Of a stretch of 64,000 bases of DNA, positions 45,057-59,900 are shown in pieces. Both the position numbers and the translations under genes were made by a program. Origin of the DNA: Medicago truncatula. Lineage: Eukaryota; Streptophyta; Magnoliopsida; Fabales; Fabaceae. The notes beneath the pieces are model-generated. The model searched no databases. It saw only the letters and a list, made by a program, of their open reading frames with translations, and was not told the DNA's origin. Location of the stretch: positions 3,854,001 to 3,918,000 of the forward strand of contig NC_053046.1 of assembly GCF_003473485.1 (NCBI RefSeq), read 5' to 3'. Every line of letters starts with the position of its first letter. The stretch's first letter is position 1.

Positions 45057-48000
45057 ATGGGTGTGAGTGTAGGTAAGGCTTGGAGGTTAGGAGTATTATC
45101 AACAAACCTAGCTTTATTATCAAACAACAACAACAAGAAGAAACAACAACAACATGTTTGTTCTCGAAAGAACAACATGACGATCTCGTGGTCTTTGGTT
45201 TGTGGTTTGATGCTTTTTGTTTTGGGTTTAATTTCGCTTCTTACTGGTCACATGCTTTCTGATCTTGAATGGTATTCTCATCGATTGGTTCATCCTACTT
45301 TTTACTCTAGATTGGTAATTTATTCATTCCTTATTAATCTTTCTATTTTTATTTATTTTTTGTTTAATTTAATGCTAATTATAAATGTGTTATTTTTATT
45401 TTTTGTAGGATGGGCATTACCGTGCACCAATTGATATATGGAAATCTAAATTGTCTAAATATTACTATGAATGTAGTGACAGAGGCCGCGATTATGCTCG
45501 TAAGTTTCTTAATCAAATTTTAAATTCGTCAATTTTAATTATAGTTATGTGTATTTTCATAGTTGGTTTGTTTTGCTTGATTGTATTTTTAGGTTTTGGA
45601 GTGCATTACATTGTACTCTTATATTCATATTGTAATGCTTTTTTGTTTTAGTCCTGCAAGTTTTTTTTTTTTTTGTTTGGATTCGGTCCTTGCATATTCG
45701 AAAACCGTTGCTTTTAGTCTCCAGCGTGAGCTTATTGGGGCACGCATGATGTCAGAGACTACAAGCAACATGTTTTGTAAATGTAGGGACTAAACCCAAA
45801 CAAAAAAACTTGCAGGGATTAAAACCAAAAACACGAATTGCAGGGATTAAAATCATATTGAAACCCTATTTCTATCACATTACTTGTGGAACTACTAAAT
45901 CTTCTGATTCTAAATATGTATACATTCAGTATGAGCAAAACGAGTAGTGTCCTTGAAAGACTGCTGTATCGAGTGAAACGGGCATTGTACTCATATTGAA
46001 TGTTTCATTTGTGGTGTGTTGTGTTAGTGGACTTGTGAATAGATTGAAGAGCTCCATTTTGTATTTTGGTTTGTTCATGAATAAATGATCTTCTTAAGAA
46101 TGGGTTGAGTCATACACTAACTTTTCCATTTCTTACTTTCTTCTTTTCATAATCGGATAATATAGCTGCTGTGCGTGAGCAGATGTCGAATGGCTACTTG
46201 CTTATTGCAGCTAGTGGAGGTTTGAATCAACAAAGAACTGGGGTAAGTAGGACATGAGTTTTGTGATATGAGTTTTAAACAATTTTCTCTTATCCAGTTA
46301 GCTCTGATTCAGTTGTTTCCTGTGAATATGAGGCTTTATGAGACTTTTGATTATGACCGGACAATTATGATTCTTCATCCAGATAACAGATGCTGTAGTT
46401 GTTGCACGAATTCTTAATGCTACGCTGGTTGTGCCTGAGTTGGATCATCATTCTTTTTGGAAGGATGACAGGTAACTGCAGATTCTATCAAGCAATCCAT
46501 ATAAGAGTCAAGTTTAATGGTTCATTTAATGAGGACACTTTTGTTTGAAATTTGAATACAGTGACTTTATCAATATTTTCGATGTTGATTGGTTCATTTC
46601 TTATCTCGCAAAAGACGTCACTATTGTCAAAAGAGTTCCTGATAAGGTGATGAGATCAATGGAAAAACCCCCATATACAATGCGTGTCCCAAGGAAATCA
46701 GAACCCGATTATTATCTTGATCAAGTTTTGCCAATTCTTTTGAGACGACAGGTGTGGCCACTTGCTTGAAATTTTTATTTTAATGGATGTTTTGATTCAC
46801 CAAATAACTGTCTTGATGAAACATAAGAACTTTGTTTTGGTCAATTTGCAGTGTTTCTGTGAATTTGACTGTGGTAAGGTGATTGAGTAACTAATGTTTA
46901 GGAGATGTTTCAGGTTGTACAATTGACGAAGTTTGACTTTAGACTTGCGAATCACCTTGATGACGAGCTACAAAAACTACGATGCCGTGTTAATTTCCAT
47001 GCTTTGAGATTCACAAAACCTATTCAAGAACTTGGTCAAACAATTGTTACGAGAATGCAGAAGATGGCTCACCGTTTCATAGCAGTCCATTTGAGGTTTT
47101 GCTTTTCTGCACAACTTCCTCACAATGTTTTGAAATTGAATGAAAGTCATTTAATCATGTAAATAAATGTGAAACATTTGGGAGTATTTGTTTACTTATA
47201 CTTTGGGTTTGTGGTGCTACAGAAATGAGACCTCAAAATCAACTTTCTCGTGCAACTCAATAACAACAATACATTATTAACACATTTTCTTGTTTCATTC
47301 CAATGTTAGAAATAAGAGTTTGGGATGCGCATAGGATCCTTTGTAATTGCAATTAACAATCTCTCATGATTCTTTTATTGCAGATTTGAACCAGATATGC
47401 TAGCCTTTTCAGGTTGTTATTTTGGTGGGGGAGAGAAAGAAAGAAATGAGCTTGGTGAAATCAGAAAAAGGTGGACAACATTACCAGTAAGACTACAACC
47501 CATTGACTTCTAATGATACAATCTTAAGCATTCAACTAGCAAGAGTGTGGCATTTTGTCCTTTCTTAACAGTGCTGACTTTCTAAATGTGCTGAAAACCT
47601 ACACAGTTTCTTGAAACATAGCCTGATATGCATTCTAAGTAAAAATTATTTTGCCATGCAATACTTCTTAAATTTGAAGCTAATTATTTATCTTTACGTT
47701 GATATGAAATGATTGAGCCGTTGCCTTGTGATAAAATAGGATTTGAGCCCAGATGGAGAACGGAAGCGAGGGAAATGTCCTCTTACTCCTCATGAAGTGG
47801 GTTTAATGTTGCGTGCACTTGGTTTTACGAATGACACATACCTCTATGTTGCATCGGGAGAAATATATGGAGGGGACGAGACTATGCAGCCTCTCAAAGA
47901 TCTTTTCCCTAACATCTATACAAAGGAGATGCTTGCTGATGAAGAGCTGAAACCATTCCTTCCATTCTCATCCCGCCTAGCTGCTGTAGACTACATTGTT

Positions 48001-49624
48001 TGTGATGAAAGTGATGTATTTGTTACTAACAACAATGGCAACATGGCCAAGATTCTAGCTGGTCGAAGGTAAGAATACAAAACTACTATGGTGTCCTCCT
48101 TTTGTTCGTAGTTCGTTTATTATATAAATGGGCGTTCTTGTTTTTTTAAATATCATTTAAACGCAATCAACAAAGGATTGTCCACATCTAATGGAATAGC
48201 TAGAATCATAGTGATGATTATTCTGTTAGGAAGCGTGGTTACTATGCTGTATTATTTACTTTTGATTTATATTAGAAATAGGTGGGAGAGCGGTCAGCTG
48301 TGTGGTTTCGCTTGAATTTAGAAAAACTTGTTTATGTTCTGTTTATTCATTGGCATTCTTATATTCAGAAAAGGAATAAATTATAAGATCGAAGTTGTCG
48401 AAAGAAACAGAGTATATGATACAAAACTGTGTTAGAAATTATTCTTGTAACATGTTCAATGGAGGTATGACCTATTCCTTCACATTTTTCATCTGTTGAT
48501 TATTTTACGAGTCTTCTAGGGTGTGCTCTCCCAACTTGAACAGTTTTAAGGATAAATTGATTTAGCACTAGGAACAACACAACTGCATATCTCGTTTATT
48601 GTTGGAGTTAGCGAAGTCCAATTATCAGGCATATTTTGAAAATTTCAAGGAAAGTTGAGGTTGTTTTAGTATAATATATGCAGTTCCTAGGTCATAACTT
48701 TTGTTAAATAAGTTTATATATTTTAGCTTTAGCCCACAATGCTCTCTGCTAAGGAGTAATGACCATTCTCCAAATGTGGTTTAGACCATAGGCACCTTCA
48801 CTTAATAAAATTAGCAAAACCCTGTTCAGAAATAAAATTGGACACAGTTGTGGATAGTAGATTAGGTGGGATAACATTCAATTCAAATCTTGTATCACAT
48901 AAAGGCAACTGCTTTGCTAATATTCGAATAGTAGAGTTTAAGCTATACCTAATTAACGTAGCAATCTGAAGTGAAAGTTTGTTTTTTCCAATAGTTAATA
49001 ATAATTGCGGATACATAAATTTCATTATTTATCATTCCTTTTCAACTTTGTCATTTACAATAGTGTTTCGAGTTGATTTGATTTTTCTTTGGCTAAAACA
49101 AAAATTCTCCTATGAAAAGTATAACTTGTTACAGGGGGTTTCTGTAAAGCTTTTGTATGGAATTTGGTTCGCCTCTTTTTTATAATCAATAAATTCCAAA
49201 CTTGATGCAAAAGTATGTATCTCAGAGATTCAGGTTCTTTTAAGTTGTCATGCACATGTGCTTCTGTGGGCTATTATTAGTATCAATCACTTTTACTGCC
49301 TATTTTTTTTCCTCAACCTGTGATTTTTGGTTAAAAAGCCTTCTGTTTAACATTTCTCTAATTCTCTTTGTTTATAATAGGAGATATATGGGTCACAAAA
49401 GAACAATTAGACCAAATGCAAAGAAGCTTAGCACACTTTTCGCGGGAAGGCATCAGATGGATTGGCATACCTTCGCCAGAAAGGTTAAGGCATGCCAAAG
49501 AGGATTCATGGGAGAGCCAGATGAGATGAGACCTGGACGAGATGACCATCACGAATTTCCCAGCTCTTGTGTTTGTGAGAGACCATATGTCGATGAAAAA
49601 CTCGGTACAAAGATTGATACCTGA
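45057..49624 (+). CDS. Plant GDP-fucose O-fucosyltransferase-like protein
   Basis: Nine exons: 45057-45314, 45409-45499, 46166-46242, 46383-46471, 46562-46751, 46914-47095, 47384-47486, 47740-48068 and 49381-49624. All junctions are GT..AG and in frame, giving 520 residues. A membrane helix (about 47-67, SLVCGLMLFVLGLISLLTGH) makes it a type II Golgi protein. Family motifs are SGGLNQQRTGITDAVVVARI (about 132-151), FIAVHLRFEPDML (about 287-299), YLYVASGEIYGG and DVFVTNNNGNMAKILAGRR. This is the plant O-FucT (GT106/DUF246) group, whose members are linked to cell-wall glycosylation; the acceptor is unknown here. ATG 45057 has context aaaaatgggtg; an in-frame ATG at 45006 would add 17 residues. 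The gene looks intact and converges on the Agenet gene. Confidence 0.9.
45640..45885. mobile_element. TIR repeat in intron 2 of the O-fucosyltransferase gene
   Basis: ttttagtcctgcaag on the left and cttgcagggattaaaacca on the right form an inverted pair; the right part repeats gcagggattaaaa twice. It is the same broad family as the repeat at 1-355 and 881-935. Exact ends are not clear. Confidence 0.45.
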
Positions 49625-50939
49625 CTGGCAGACTGTAAAAGATGAATCAATGTTCAAAGGAACTTGAAGGACCGGCACATGGTAAATTTAGCAACTTTGG
49701 ACGAGGGAGGTTATTTGTGGGGAATTTTTTTTGCTATGGATCCACCTCGCCTGCTAGCTTGTTCGACAGCTGAACATCAATTGACAAATGAAATGCCACA
49801 GTGCCTCCATTTTCACACTCCAATTGTAATTGTAAATCATCAGGAGGGTCTTAGGATAAATGGGTGGCTTAGTTTAGGTCCTAGAGACATCAATGCGTTG
49901 CCAAATGTTAATAGATAAATATAAATACATAAGCTTTGTGTAAATTACATTCAAGTTTATAGCTGTAGAACGTGATAGTGTTCTAGATAACCTCCAACAA
50001 AAAAATTGAATGACTTATTTTGTTCTATTTAAAAGAGCTTATCAACAAAATTCACACTCTTAAGTGCGGTATTGTTATTGTGGTATTTACGGGACATTGA
50101 AATACATGTATATTGATGGCATATTTGTGATTGAATTAAAGAGTTCCATATTCTTCACAAGGTATTGAATCTAAAAATTCATTTCAAAACTCAAATCTTA
50201 ATAAATTGAACATATAAAATGGACAAATTAAAATTTATTGGGTTACATAAAATGATTAGGATTGAATTTGCAAGACTAAATGTTTTATATATCTAATCAA
50301 AATACACTATAATGTCACTTGTTAACATTTCCCTTTTTATGTTAGTTTGTGAAACCTCTACAAATGTCTAATTAGCATAATTTGTTTGAATGCACAAAAA
50401 AAACATTTTACATTGTAAACACGTGAAAATTAATCTCGTTAAATTCTCAATTAAAAATAAGCTAAATTTGTCGACCAAGTTAGATGAAAGAAAAAAAAAA
50501 AAAAGCACCAGCATTAATACTCTTGAAAATAGTTTGCTAGACATTTCGATTCTAACACAAATTAATGCTGGCCCTAGCAAAATTTTAAAAAGAAGAGGAA
50601 GTAGAATCGGAGCTGTTGGAAGTCAATAAATAGCCAGAGGGCGTGCGACAAATCACCCATAAATTTGATCAACCTACAAACAAGGTAATTTTCATATACG
50701 GCACAGCCTACACAGCCACAAGACTAAAGGATCAAATCACATTTAAATAATAATACTAGATCAATATGACCAACCATCTATTGAGCTATATAGTCTCTGC
50801 CTAAAACAAAGGAAACAAGAATTTCCATTCCTAGGTTTTCTCTATTATAAATTATAATTAAATATACAAATCTATGCTGGGTGTGTCGTCATCTAATAAC
50901 TGTACTGCATTGCAAACTCCTTCCAGTAGGTCCAGTAGG
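49625..50939. other. Convergent 3' flanks of two genes
   Basis: Holds the 3' ends of the O-fucosyltransferase gene (from the left) and the Agenet gene (from the right). The 84-codon plus frame at 49664 starts 40 bp after the stop and is most likely untranslated trailer. No other gene. Confidence 0.5.
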
Positions 50940-53900
50940 TCAACTCTGGTGATTATTACCTGTTACAATTTACAGACAATCAGTTTGAATGCTAAAAGAT
51001 AGACTAAACTCAACCAACAACAAAAGCACTTGTGGATGCTCACCCTTGGGAATATTACGATTATGCGAAACTGAAGGAATCTTTGAGACCATCAAAGAGC
51101 TCTGCAATCCTTCTAATAGCTGCCACAAGTCAAACACAGCATAAGATTAAAATGCGGGGTATAATATGGTTGAGGAGTGCTATGTACACTCTCTAAAACT
51201 CACCCTTTTAGAAAATACTTGGGTGACATAGAGTTGGGTGACATTGGCCAATCACAATGCCACAATGCTTGTGTTTCTCTCTCTTTCACAAGCATTGTGA
51301 CATTGTGATTGGTCAATGTCACCAATGTCACCCAACTCTAAGTCACCCAAGTGCTACCAATAGAAGAGTGAGTGTTAGAAAGAGTGCTAAAAAGAGTGTT
51401 CTTAGCATTTCTCATTATGGGTTTACAAAGACGGTAAAAATGGACACACAATTAGGAAAAAGATTAAAAAAAGAATTTCATTTATCACAACTAGGAACAA
51501 CCACTATCTATTATTAGTTATAGAAGCATAACATACTCTGGAAGTTGGCTGGATCCTGCGATTGGATCTCCGGGGCTCAAGGGCATCAGGTTCAGATGTT
51601 GATGTTGTGGGTTTGTCATTTAAAGCCTTTCCCCCACCACCCTTGCGCAGCTTATCACTGGCAGGTGCGAGTTTTCCCTTACTTGCTCTCGATGTGAATG
51701 TCCTCTTGGTAGGAAGAGTATTCGTCGAAGTTGCCTGTGATGAAAATACGATTGGTACTTGTGTCGCTCCATCAGTTGTAGAGTAGGGTGCTCTCTCCAC
51801 CCGACTTTCACTCTGCGAAGCATTCTTCGTATGATTTGAAGAATCTTTGTTCATTTCTGTGTTGGATACAGAGGTGTTTCTTGGTGGGTTCACTCTACCC
51901 AAAACACCTGGTGGTTTTCCAAATTTAGTCTTGGGCTTGGAGTCAGCTCCAAGTTTCTCTTTAGAATCATTTTTGGAACTATTTCTCCATCCTCGGAGTT
52001 CTGAACCTTGAGGCATTGAAAAATTTGCAATTTTAACCGAATCATTTTTATCGTTAACCTTGCTGCTCCCATGTGCAACATAGTGCTTGCTTACTTCCAT
52101 AAATTTCCTTTTCTTCCCAGGTTTAGGAACTCCAAAAATCACTTTTGACCCTTCTTTTTGAAGACCAGACCTCACCTGTCTCTGTGGGTCCTGCTTGCTT
52201 TCATTTGTGCTGCTCTTACCAATGTTAAACACTATCTCATTTTCAGTCAAATTAAGCGATCTCATCTCATCAGGATTTGCAGACTCTGCAGCATCAATAT
52301 TTTTTGACATCTTGTCTTTCCCTTTCACCTCTACTGCATTACTACCCAGCTTTGGTCGCTTTTCATGTGGTGTATCACCCTGTATACAAAATTTTAAAAC
52401 TTAGCACAGACAGACAAGCATGCAGCTGGGACATCATGAGAAGTTGAAACAGAGTACCTTGTGTGTAGAACTGTCATTTGCTCCCACCTTGGAAAAATCA
52501 AGCCATTGTCCGTCCTTCCAAATAAGGGATGGGCGGAGATTCCAAGCTCTAAGAACCGATGTTTCTCCACTAGCTACAAAAAACCAATCAGTTTGTTATT
52601 TCCAAAATCAGGTGCTAACTTGCTTTAGTTTGGTAAAATAAACCGGGCCTGACAAAAAAAAAATGTTTTATCAAATAAAAGAATATACATACCAGGAATA
52701 TGGACAGTTAAAGTTGTTTCATCTTTCTTATTCTTTTCTGTGATTACTCCTTCCCGCCAGCTGATAACAAAACTATCACGTTAGGAAACTCCATAGTGAC
52801 GATATTATATTGCATATACATAATAAGGTGAGAGTTATTGAAGCAGTTGCCGTTAAAGGCTACCTTTCTTGTATCCATGCGTCAACCCTATCCCCAACAG
52901 ACCATGCATAATCTCCCATAGCAGCTCTGCGTCTCTTTCTCGTTCCTTCATGTTGCAAACTAGTCAGAGGGCGAGCAGTGCGTATTCTGGGTGGTTTGTC
53001 TCCTTCACATTCAAGTGAAACCCATTCCTTTAAAGGCCCTGCAAGTGAAACAGTAACTTTTCTTAATTTCATAATGAATGAATACTCACTAATACACAAA
53101 AGAAAAAGATACCAATTAAAAAAAGGGCTGACAGGTCAATAGCATTGAGATGTTTACAGCAGGCCATGGGAGATAACACAAACATCTATTTTATAAACAC
53201 CTTTTTTTTTTTTTTTTTTATTAATCCAAAATGAACAAAATCTATTTTCATAGCCCTAATTGTAAATAAAAGGGTAAATTATACTTTTATCCCACGAAAG
53301 AACCTTGAATTATACACTCATCCCCTCTAAAATCAAAATCTACACTTCTCTCCTTTGATATGTAAATATGTACTGCAGTTCAATCTGATTTAACATAAAT
53401 GATCAATTTAATGGTGGGGAATGGCTCTGAATGATCACCCTTGCTGAATTTCTCTACAATTTCCAATGTCGTTGTTGATAACTAATTTGTAACACTTTAT
53501 TTTTATTGCTTTACAAACTTCTAAAAATTTGTTAAAAACTTATTTTTTATTGTTCGGTGGTTGATAGGAGTTCAAGTTTCAAACTATACTTTATATAGTT
53601 CTTCTATCACAACATTTACAGTCAGGCCATGGAAGACAACATGAACATATTATAACCACCTATATTTCAATGATGTATTCACAAATGCATAAAATCTATT
53701 TCTAAAGCTCCAATTATGAAATAATTACTTATGACAAACAAATTCATAACAAATACCAGCAAGTCAGTTTATATAGTTTTGAAACATTTCCATTCCATTG
53801 ATCTCCTTTAGAAAAATCCTCCTAAATGTACAGAGACACAAGCCAAATCAACAATCCATTGGCTTTTCTATGAATAGCCAAAGATTGGAAATGCAGTCAC

Positions 53901-56900
53901 GCATATCAATAAGATACTTCCAATCTCATCAAAGTACAAGCACGTATAAGCTTGACTAACCTTCAACAGCGACAAGCGAAGTGTAGCATACATAAACTTT
54001 ACCATCTTTCAAGCTTAAAATATTGCCCATAAACCATGCAGCTTTATGACCTTCCTCGTCTTTGAAGACCTGATACATATGATAGCTTCAGTTTACTATC
54101 TATGAAAATTGTAATTCAAAAGCAACAACAATCAACAAAACCTTTTTCACAGGTGAGGTTCACCAAAAATCTAACTTAAAAGCAACAAATTAATTTTCAA
54201 TGTTGTAAAGAATACATGTGAAATTTGATTAATTGTAGCTAATCATCATTCGTCATCAAAGATGATACTAGAAAAATGAAGCCATTGGCATTACCCTAGT
54301 TACTTTCACTGGTTCAAGTTGAAAAAGAAATAAAGGACAACGAAAACAACCTCTACAAGTGAGCCCTCCTTGAAAGTATTTTCTTCAAGATTTTCAGATC
54401 CATTCCTAACAGTGAAAGACGGATCCTGTGTTTCAGACTCAGATCCAAGAACCATGTCAACAGGCTTGACTAAATCAGAAACAGTGCGTGCCTGCTGTCC
54501 TCTTGTATTCTTTTCATTGATCATGATAGAAGCTGAAATTTCGCTAGATAAAATGTCTCTGTTTTGTGCATGAGAAGTTTCAGGAATATCTCTGACCATG
54601 TCAATGTTCACCAGATCTCTGGTCATGTCTTTCAATAATCCAACTTCCCGAGAAGACTCCCGGGATGCTTTCCAACATCCTTCTGGGCCAGCTTCGATCA
54701 ATTCAATTAATGGCAAAGGATCACCCATAGTTACAATCTTTCCTGCTTGAGATACAGCCTCTGCTGCAAGCTCAGCAGCCTTTAAAATAGCATCCATATT
54801 TTCAGCTCTCTTGGTGGCAGCTGAAGCTGCTTCCACTCTCCTCCTAATAGCTTCCTTTGCAGCAACAATAAAAGAACCAGGGCTATTGGGGCCATTAGCA
54901 CCCTTCAAAATGGAAGCAGGTGTAGCTTGTCCTAAGTTACTAGTACCCTCAGGAAGGAAAGTATTGTTACCTTGGCTGGTATTTTCATAGCCAGATGAAA
55001 TCAAGGCTTCATCAGCCATCAATTTTGCTTGAAATGCAGCATTCGATGCAACATTAGCAGCGGCAGCTGCTGCCTTTGCAACAGCTGCAGCAGCAGCGAT
55101 GGCCACTGCTGCAGAAGCTAATTTGGCCTCAATATCTGACATAAAGCCAGAATTTTTATGCTTATCCAACTGATTCCATAACTCTAGGCTATGATTCACG
55201 GCAGCAGCAGAAAGAGCAGAAGCTTCCTCTGCATGTACCCTAGCCTCCTTAACTTTCATAAGAGACTCATCCGACAGAATCCTCTTCTCGACAGTCTGAT
55301 CGTTTTTGGGTTGATCAGCTAGAGGAGATACAGACACAACTGATTTTTCAACACTAGACATTGGCACATTGCCAACAGGGGTCGCAGCAGAAACAGAAGT
55401 AGATGCACGGCTAGCGACGGCTGGAGTCAGCGACTGCAAAAGCTTCTGACCATGATCCTCAGATAGCACATCCTTTTTCCGCTTTTTGGCCTTCGGACCT
55501 GAAGATTGCTGAGCAGGTGGTACTGTCACGTTGTTTGCGTCAAGCTGCGAATCAGTCCCAACAAAAGTACTCTGTAAGCCTGAACTGGAGGCAGGAGGAC
55601 CAGGAGTAACATCTTTTATGCTTGAGGAAGGAGGCAAAGATCCCTTAACTGAAGCTAACTTAATTGTATCCGAGGAAGGTGATGCAGAAAGATGGGTGTT
55701 GTTGTCAGGCGCAGGAGTTGGAGAACCAATCCATGGTCCACGAAGAGGGGCTTGGGATATCCAAGATGTGCTATGCCCAAGAAAATTTCTCGGAGATGGA
55801 GACTGGTAAGGATGCAATGGAGTAAGTGCCTGGGAATAATCCACAACAGAACCTCTTGCAAGAGCACTAGATTGCAGGGAATCAGCAGAGAGAGTTGGTA
55901 GGCTCCAAAGAGGAGATGATAGAGGTATTAGGGGGTTAGCTATAGTTGGAGTAGCCTTGCTGCTAGCTCTACCAAGAGGCGAAGAGATACCTTTACCTTG
56001 AAGTACACTTTGCTTAACTGTCGAATCAGATGTTCTAGCAGCTGCAGATATCAATTATAAAGAGTTTAAACAATCACGTCAAATAATCAAACCAGCAAAA
56101 AAACAATACGTGGAAAAAATCATAAAAAAATACCAGATCTTGACTGCAGAGGTGTTTCTGGGGTATTAGGATGAGATTTTTGACTACGCTGCCTTTCCAT
56201 GCAGACACGCCAGACATTCTCCCACAGGTTCCTTCCACCATCTAACAACACAATGTCTAGGAACTCAATATCTTGTTTAAAAAACAAAGAAAAGAAAAAA
56301 AGCCATGCAAGTAATTCACAATAAATACATAATATTAACCTGTCCCCCCATAAGCTGATATCATATGTGCCTCATCCGGTGTTGTGCCTTGACTGCAACA
56401 AGAAGAAGCAATAATTAGGACAATTGATTATCATGCCAGAAAATTTAGAAAATTAACAGCTACATCATGCAGATCTAAATGTCTCCCACACATTACATTA
56501 GTATCCACTATGATTAAATAGCATGCAACATAATCAACATTTGAACTCACATCAATGCTCCATAGACAAGGATCTGTGCACGTAATTGTACTTGTTGCAG
56601 ATCTGAGAAAGGCTGGTGAAACAAGACAGGTGAAGAAGCAGAAGTGTTCAAATCTGGAAGGCTAGATGTTGAAGTATTTACAAGAGAATATGCCTTTGCA
56701 CTATTGGAATCAATGTGCCCATACTGTTGCACCTCATTTGATTGCATCAGCTTGAAACCGGGAGATGGGCTAAGGGAAACTTTGGTTGATTTATCGCCTT
56801 TTTCAGACGCAGGACTTGCATTTTTCATACGACCACCTCTTCTAGCAGGTTCCTTTCCAGTTGCCTTATTAGATGGTTGCCTAGCTTTGCGCTTAGGCGT

Positions 56901-59900
56901 AGCTTTAGACGCACTAAGAGCTACTCCTCCATCTGAAATTTGTGGACTTCCATGGGAGATATTTGCTACAGTTTTTGTTTTTGATGGACCTAGCTCAGAT
57001 GTTGAAGGAGATTCTGCCAAAGCCTTCAATAATGAAACAGAGGAAGAAAAAAAAATGCAAAAGAAGTCTATAAGATAATTTGTCATTCATAACGAAACTA
57101 ACAAAAAAAATTCATCCAAGCATTTCACATAATGATGAACCTAATAATAAAACCGCTTGTAATTTCCCGAAAAAAATCAATCGTGAAATATAAGCAATAA
57201 ATAAAATACTATTCAGAATTACGGATAACAATTTATTGGCTTGGATTATAAACAACAGCAAGACTTACTATTGATGCATTGTTGGTTGCGATAACAGGGG
57301 CTGATTGTCTCTTGCCAACATCTGTATCCAAATCCGCAATGTCCTTTTTGAATAAATCAACGGCTACAAAATTTATCTCAGGAGTTGAGCTTCTCTCATC
57401 TTTAGATGCAGTATTCCTCTTTATAACTTGAGCAGTAGACATTGTATTACGTGCACCAGTATTTTTTAAATCAGGTTCTGGGGGATTCCGATTAGCAGAA
57501 GCCGTAACTCGACTGTCGTCCTTTTCGGTTTGAGAAGGGCTTCTGAACGTACTAGAGGGACTGCAACTACTATTGGCAGGAAGGGTTCCAGTCTCAGGTA
57601 GCTCAACACAAGAGTCGGGCAAAGGAGCAGAAGATGTGGAGTCTTTGTTCCCAAGTAAAACGTCACCTACAAGCAAGTAGAAAGTTAAATCATGTAATTC
57701 ATATGGAAACGAATAAATTTGATGACAGAAAGAACATGACACGCACATTACAAACAAAATAGCTCAGCATAAGATGAAACTAAATCATGACAAGGTTATT
57801 TATAGCCATTGGTAAGGATTGTAAATTACAATGTGGCAGTTATAGACTTGTTTTTAGTCCATAGACATTTAACTAATAGGTTTGTTTCTCTACCCTCTTT
57901 GTGGGTTTCCGCTCGTAGGAGTTTTATAATCTCATGCTCAAAGAGATGACCTGCTGAATTTCTCTTTTTTAAAGAGGTTTCCATACCTTCCAGAGCTATA
58001 CACTTCTTTCCTATCCTGGTTAATTTTTTTTTTTAATAAAAAATAATATATAACGCCTTACATGTTGACCCTTTTGCAAATTGGTGCATGACTATCTTAA
58101 AATCTTCTATTTAATCCTTAAACTGTGACTTTTTCATCAATTAGTCCTGTCCAAATATTATCAAACCACGGATGTACTTGCAATTTGAAAAAATAAACAA
58201 AGAATAAAAAATTTAAAATACTAATATGTATTATGTACTGACATATTAATAAATGAGTCAAACAAAATATTTCAAAAAAAAAGAAGTTAAAAAAAATTAA
58301 AATAAATAAAATAAAATCAAACACTAAAAACCGTAGTCATTTAAAATAATATTTAAATGAAAAATTAAATAAATAGTAAATTGTAGTTATTTTATTTAAA
58401 TTATTATATATGACTACTAGTTTTAGATTTCGTTGCTTATTTATAATGATCAAAATAAGCAATTTGATGCACAGTACAAATATCATAGAATAGGAAGTTA
58501 TGATTGTGTATGTGTTACATCACAAGTCTGTTAAAAGGTTAACAATGACTGAGTGGAAGGATTAATTAGCTGAATATCCATATTTCAGGAACTAAATATG
58601 AGGGATAAAGTTCACAGTGCCAATTCTGAACAAGGTCAGAGTTCACAGTGTTTATATACTCTTTAACCTAATAAACTCATAGGTAATAGCATCATGATAT
58701 GAAGGGGTTTAGTGCATATATCATGATGGTCTTGGGCATATGAAAAATTATTGAAATTTCAATAGCATGAGAAAAGAGTTACCTATGGATAAAAATTCTT
58801 ACTTTGCATAGCAACAAGACATTATGGGAAATCTCTTCAACATGACATTTAATGAATGAATACATAAAATAAGTGTTTCTTTAAGTTGTACGCTAAAATC
58901 AGACAGACAGTAATTTGATAATGGACTATATACACAAGTTAATAATCAAATCATTGACAAGAAAACTTGAGAAATTTGAATAGTTGGCACCATTTATTAT
59001 AGAGAAATGCTAGCAACACACATTCTAACAAACACTTTTCAACACACTCTTTGATTGGTTAAAATTCACATGGGACCCACCAAATTTATATGGGACCCAC
59101 ATGATTTGGTGGGACCCATGTGAATTTTAACCAATCAAAAAGAATGTGTTGGAAAAAGTGTGTTGCTAGTTGTACCAAAAAAAAAAAGAATGTGTGTTGC
59201 TAGCATATTATATATGCTTTCTCCGTGATCAGGTATTAACACATCAACCTCATACCAAAATACAAAACTTGAAAGTGGACGAGACAGGATTAGTGGTTAC
59301 CTAATTCTTTCGAGGACGACTTTTCATGAACCTCTTGTAAAGTCTCCTTATCATTCTTAATAACAGAAATTATGACACCGTCACCCTGTTTCTCTGATGA
59401 TTCACATAGAACTGGAGGCATACTAATATCTTTTGTGCATTCCTCGGTAACCTTCTCATTTGTTGTTCTTTGCGGTTCCCCAATTTTTGCAGCACCATGA
59501 GTCGCAACATCAGGCCTACTGTCACTTGCTATGTCACATATAAAATGTCCGGTAGTACCAGAAGGATGAAGTTTTTCTGCTTCCTTAACAGGACACGGAG
59601 CAGTTTCCTGTTCAGAAGACCCAACAAGAGCCGATATTCCAGCTTCCTCTGTTACTGTCAAGTCACATTTCAAATGTCCAGTAGTACCAGAAGGATGAAG
59701 TTTTTCTGTTTCCTTAACAGGAGAAGGAGCAGTTTCCTGTTCAGAAGACCCAACAAGAGCCGATATTCCAGCTTTCTCTGTTATTGTCATTTCAATTTCT
59801 TCTTTTCCCTCGGCAGAAGGTGATTCAACGGTAGTTACCCTTTGAATATCGTTGTCACCAGTCGCTCGATGAATTGAAACAACTTCACTAGGAGGTGGAT

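Noticed and set aside
49664..49918. An 84-codon plus frame after the O-fucosyltransferase stop
   Set aside because: It lies 40 bp past the stop in the expected trailer and has no domain.
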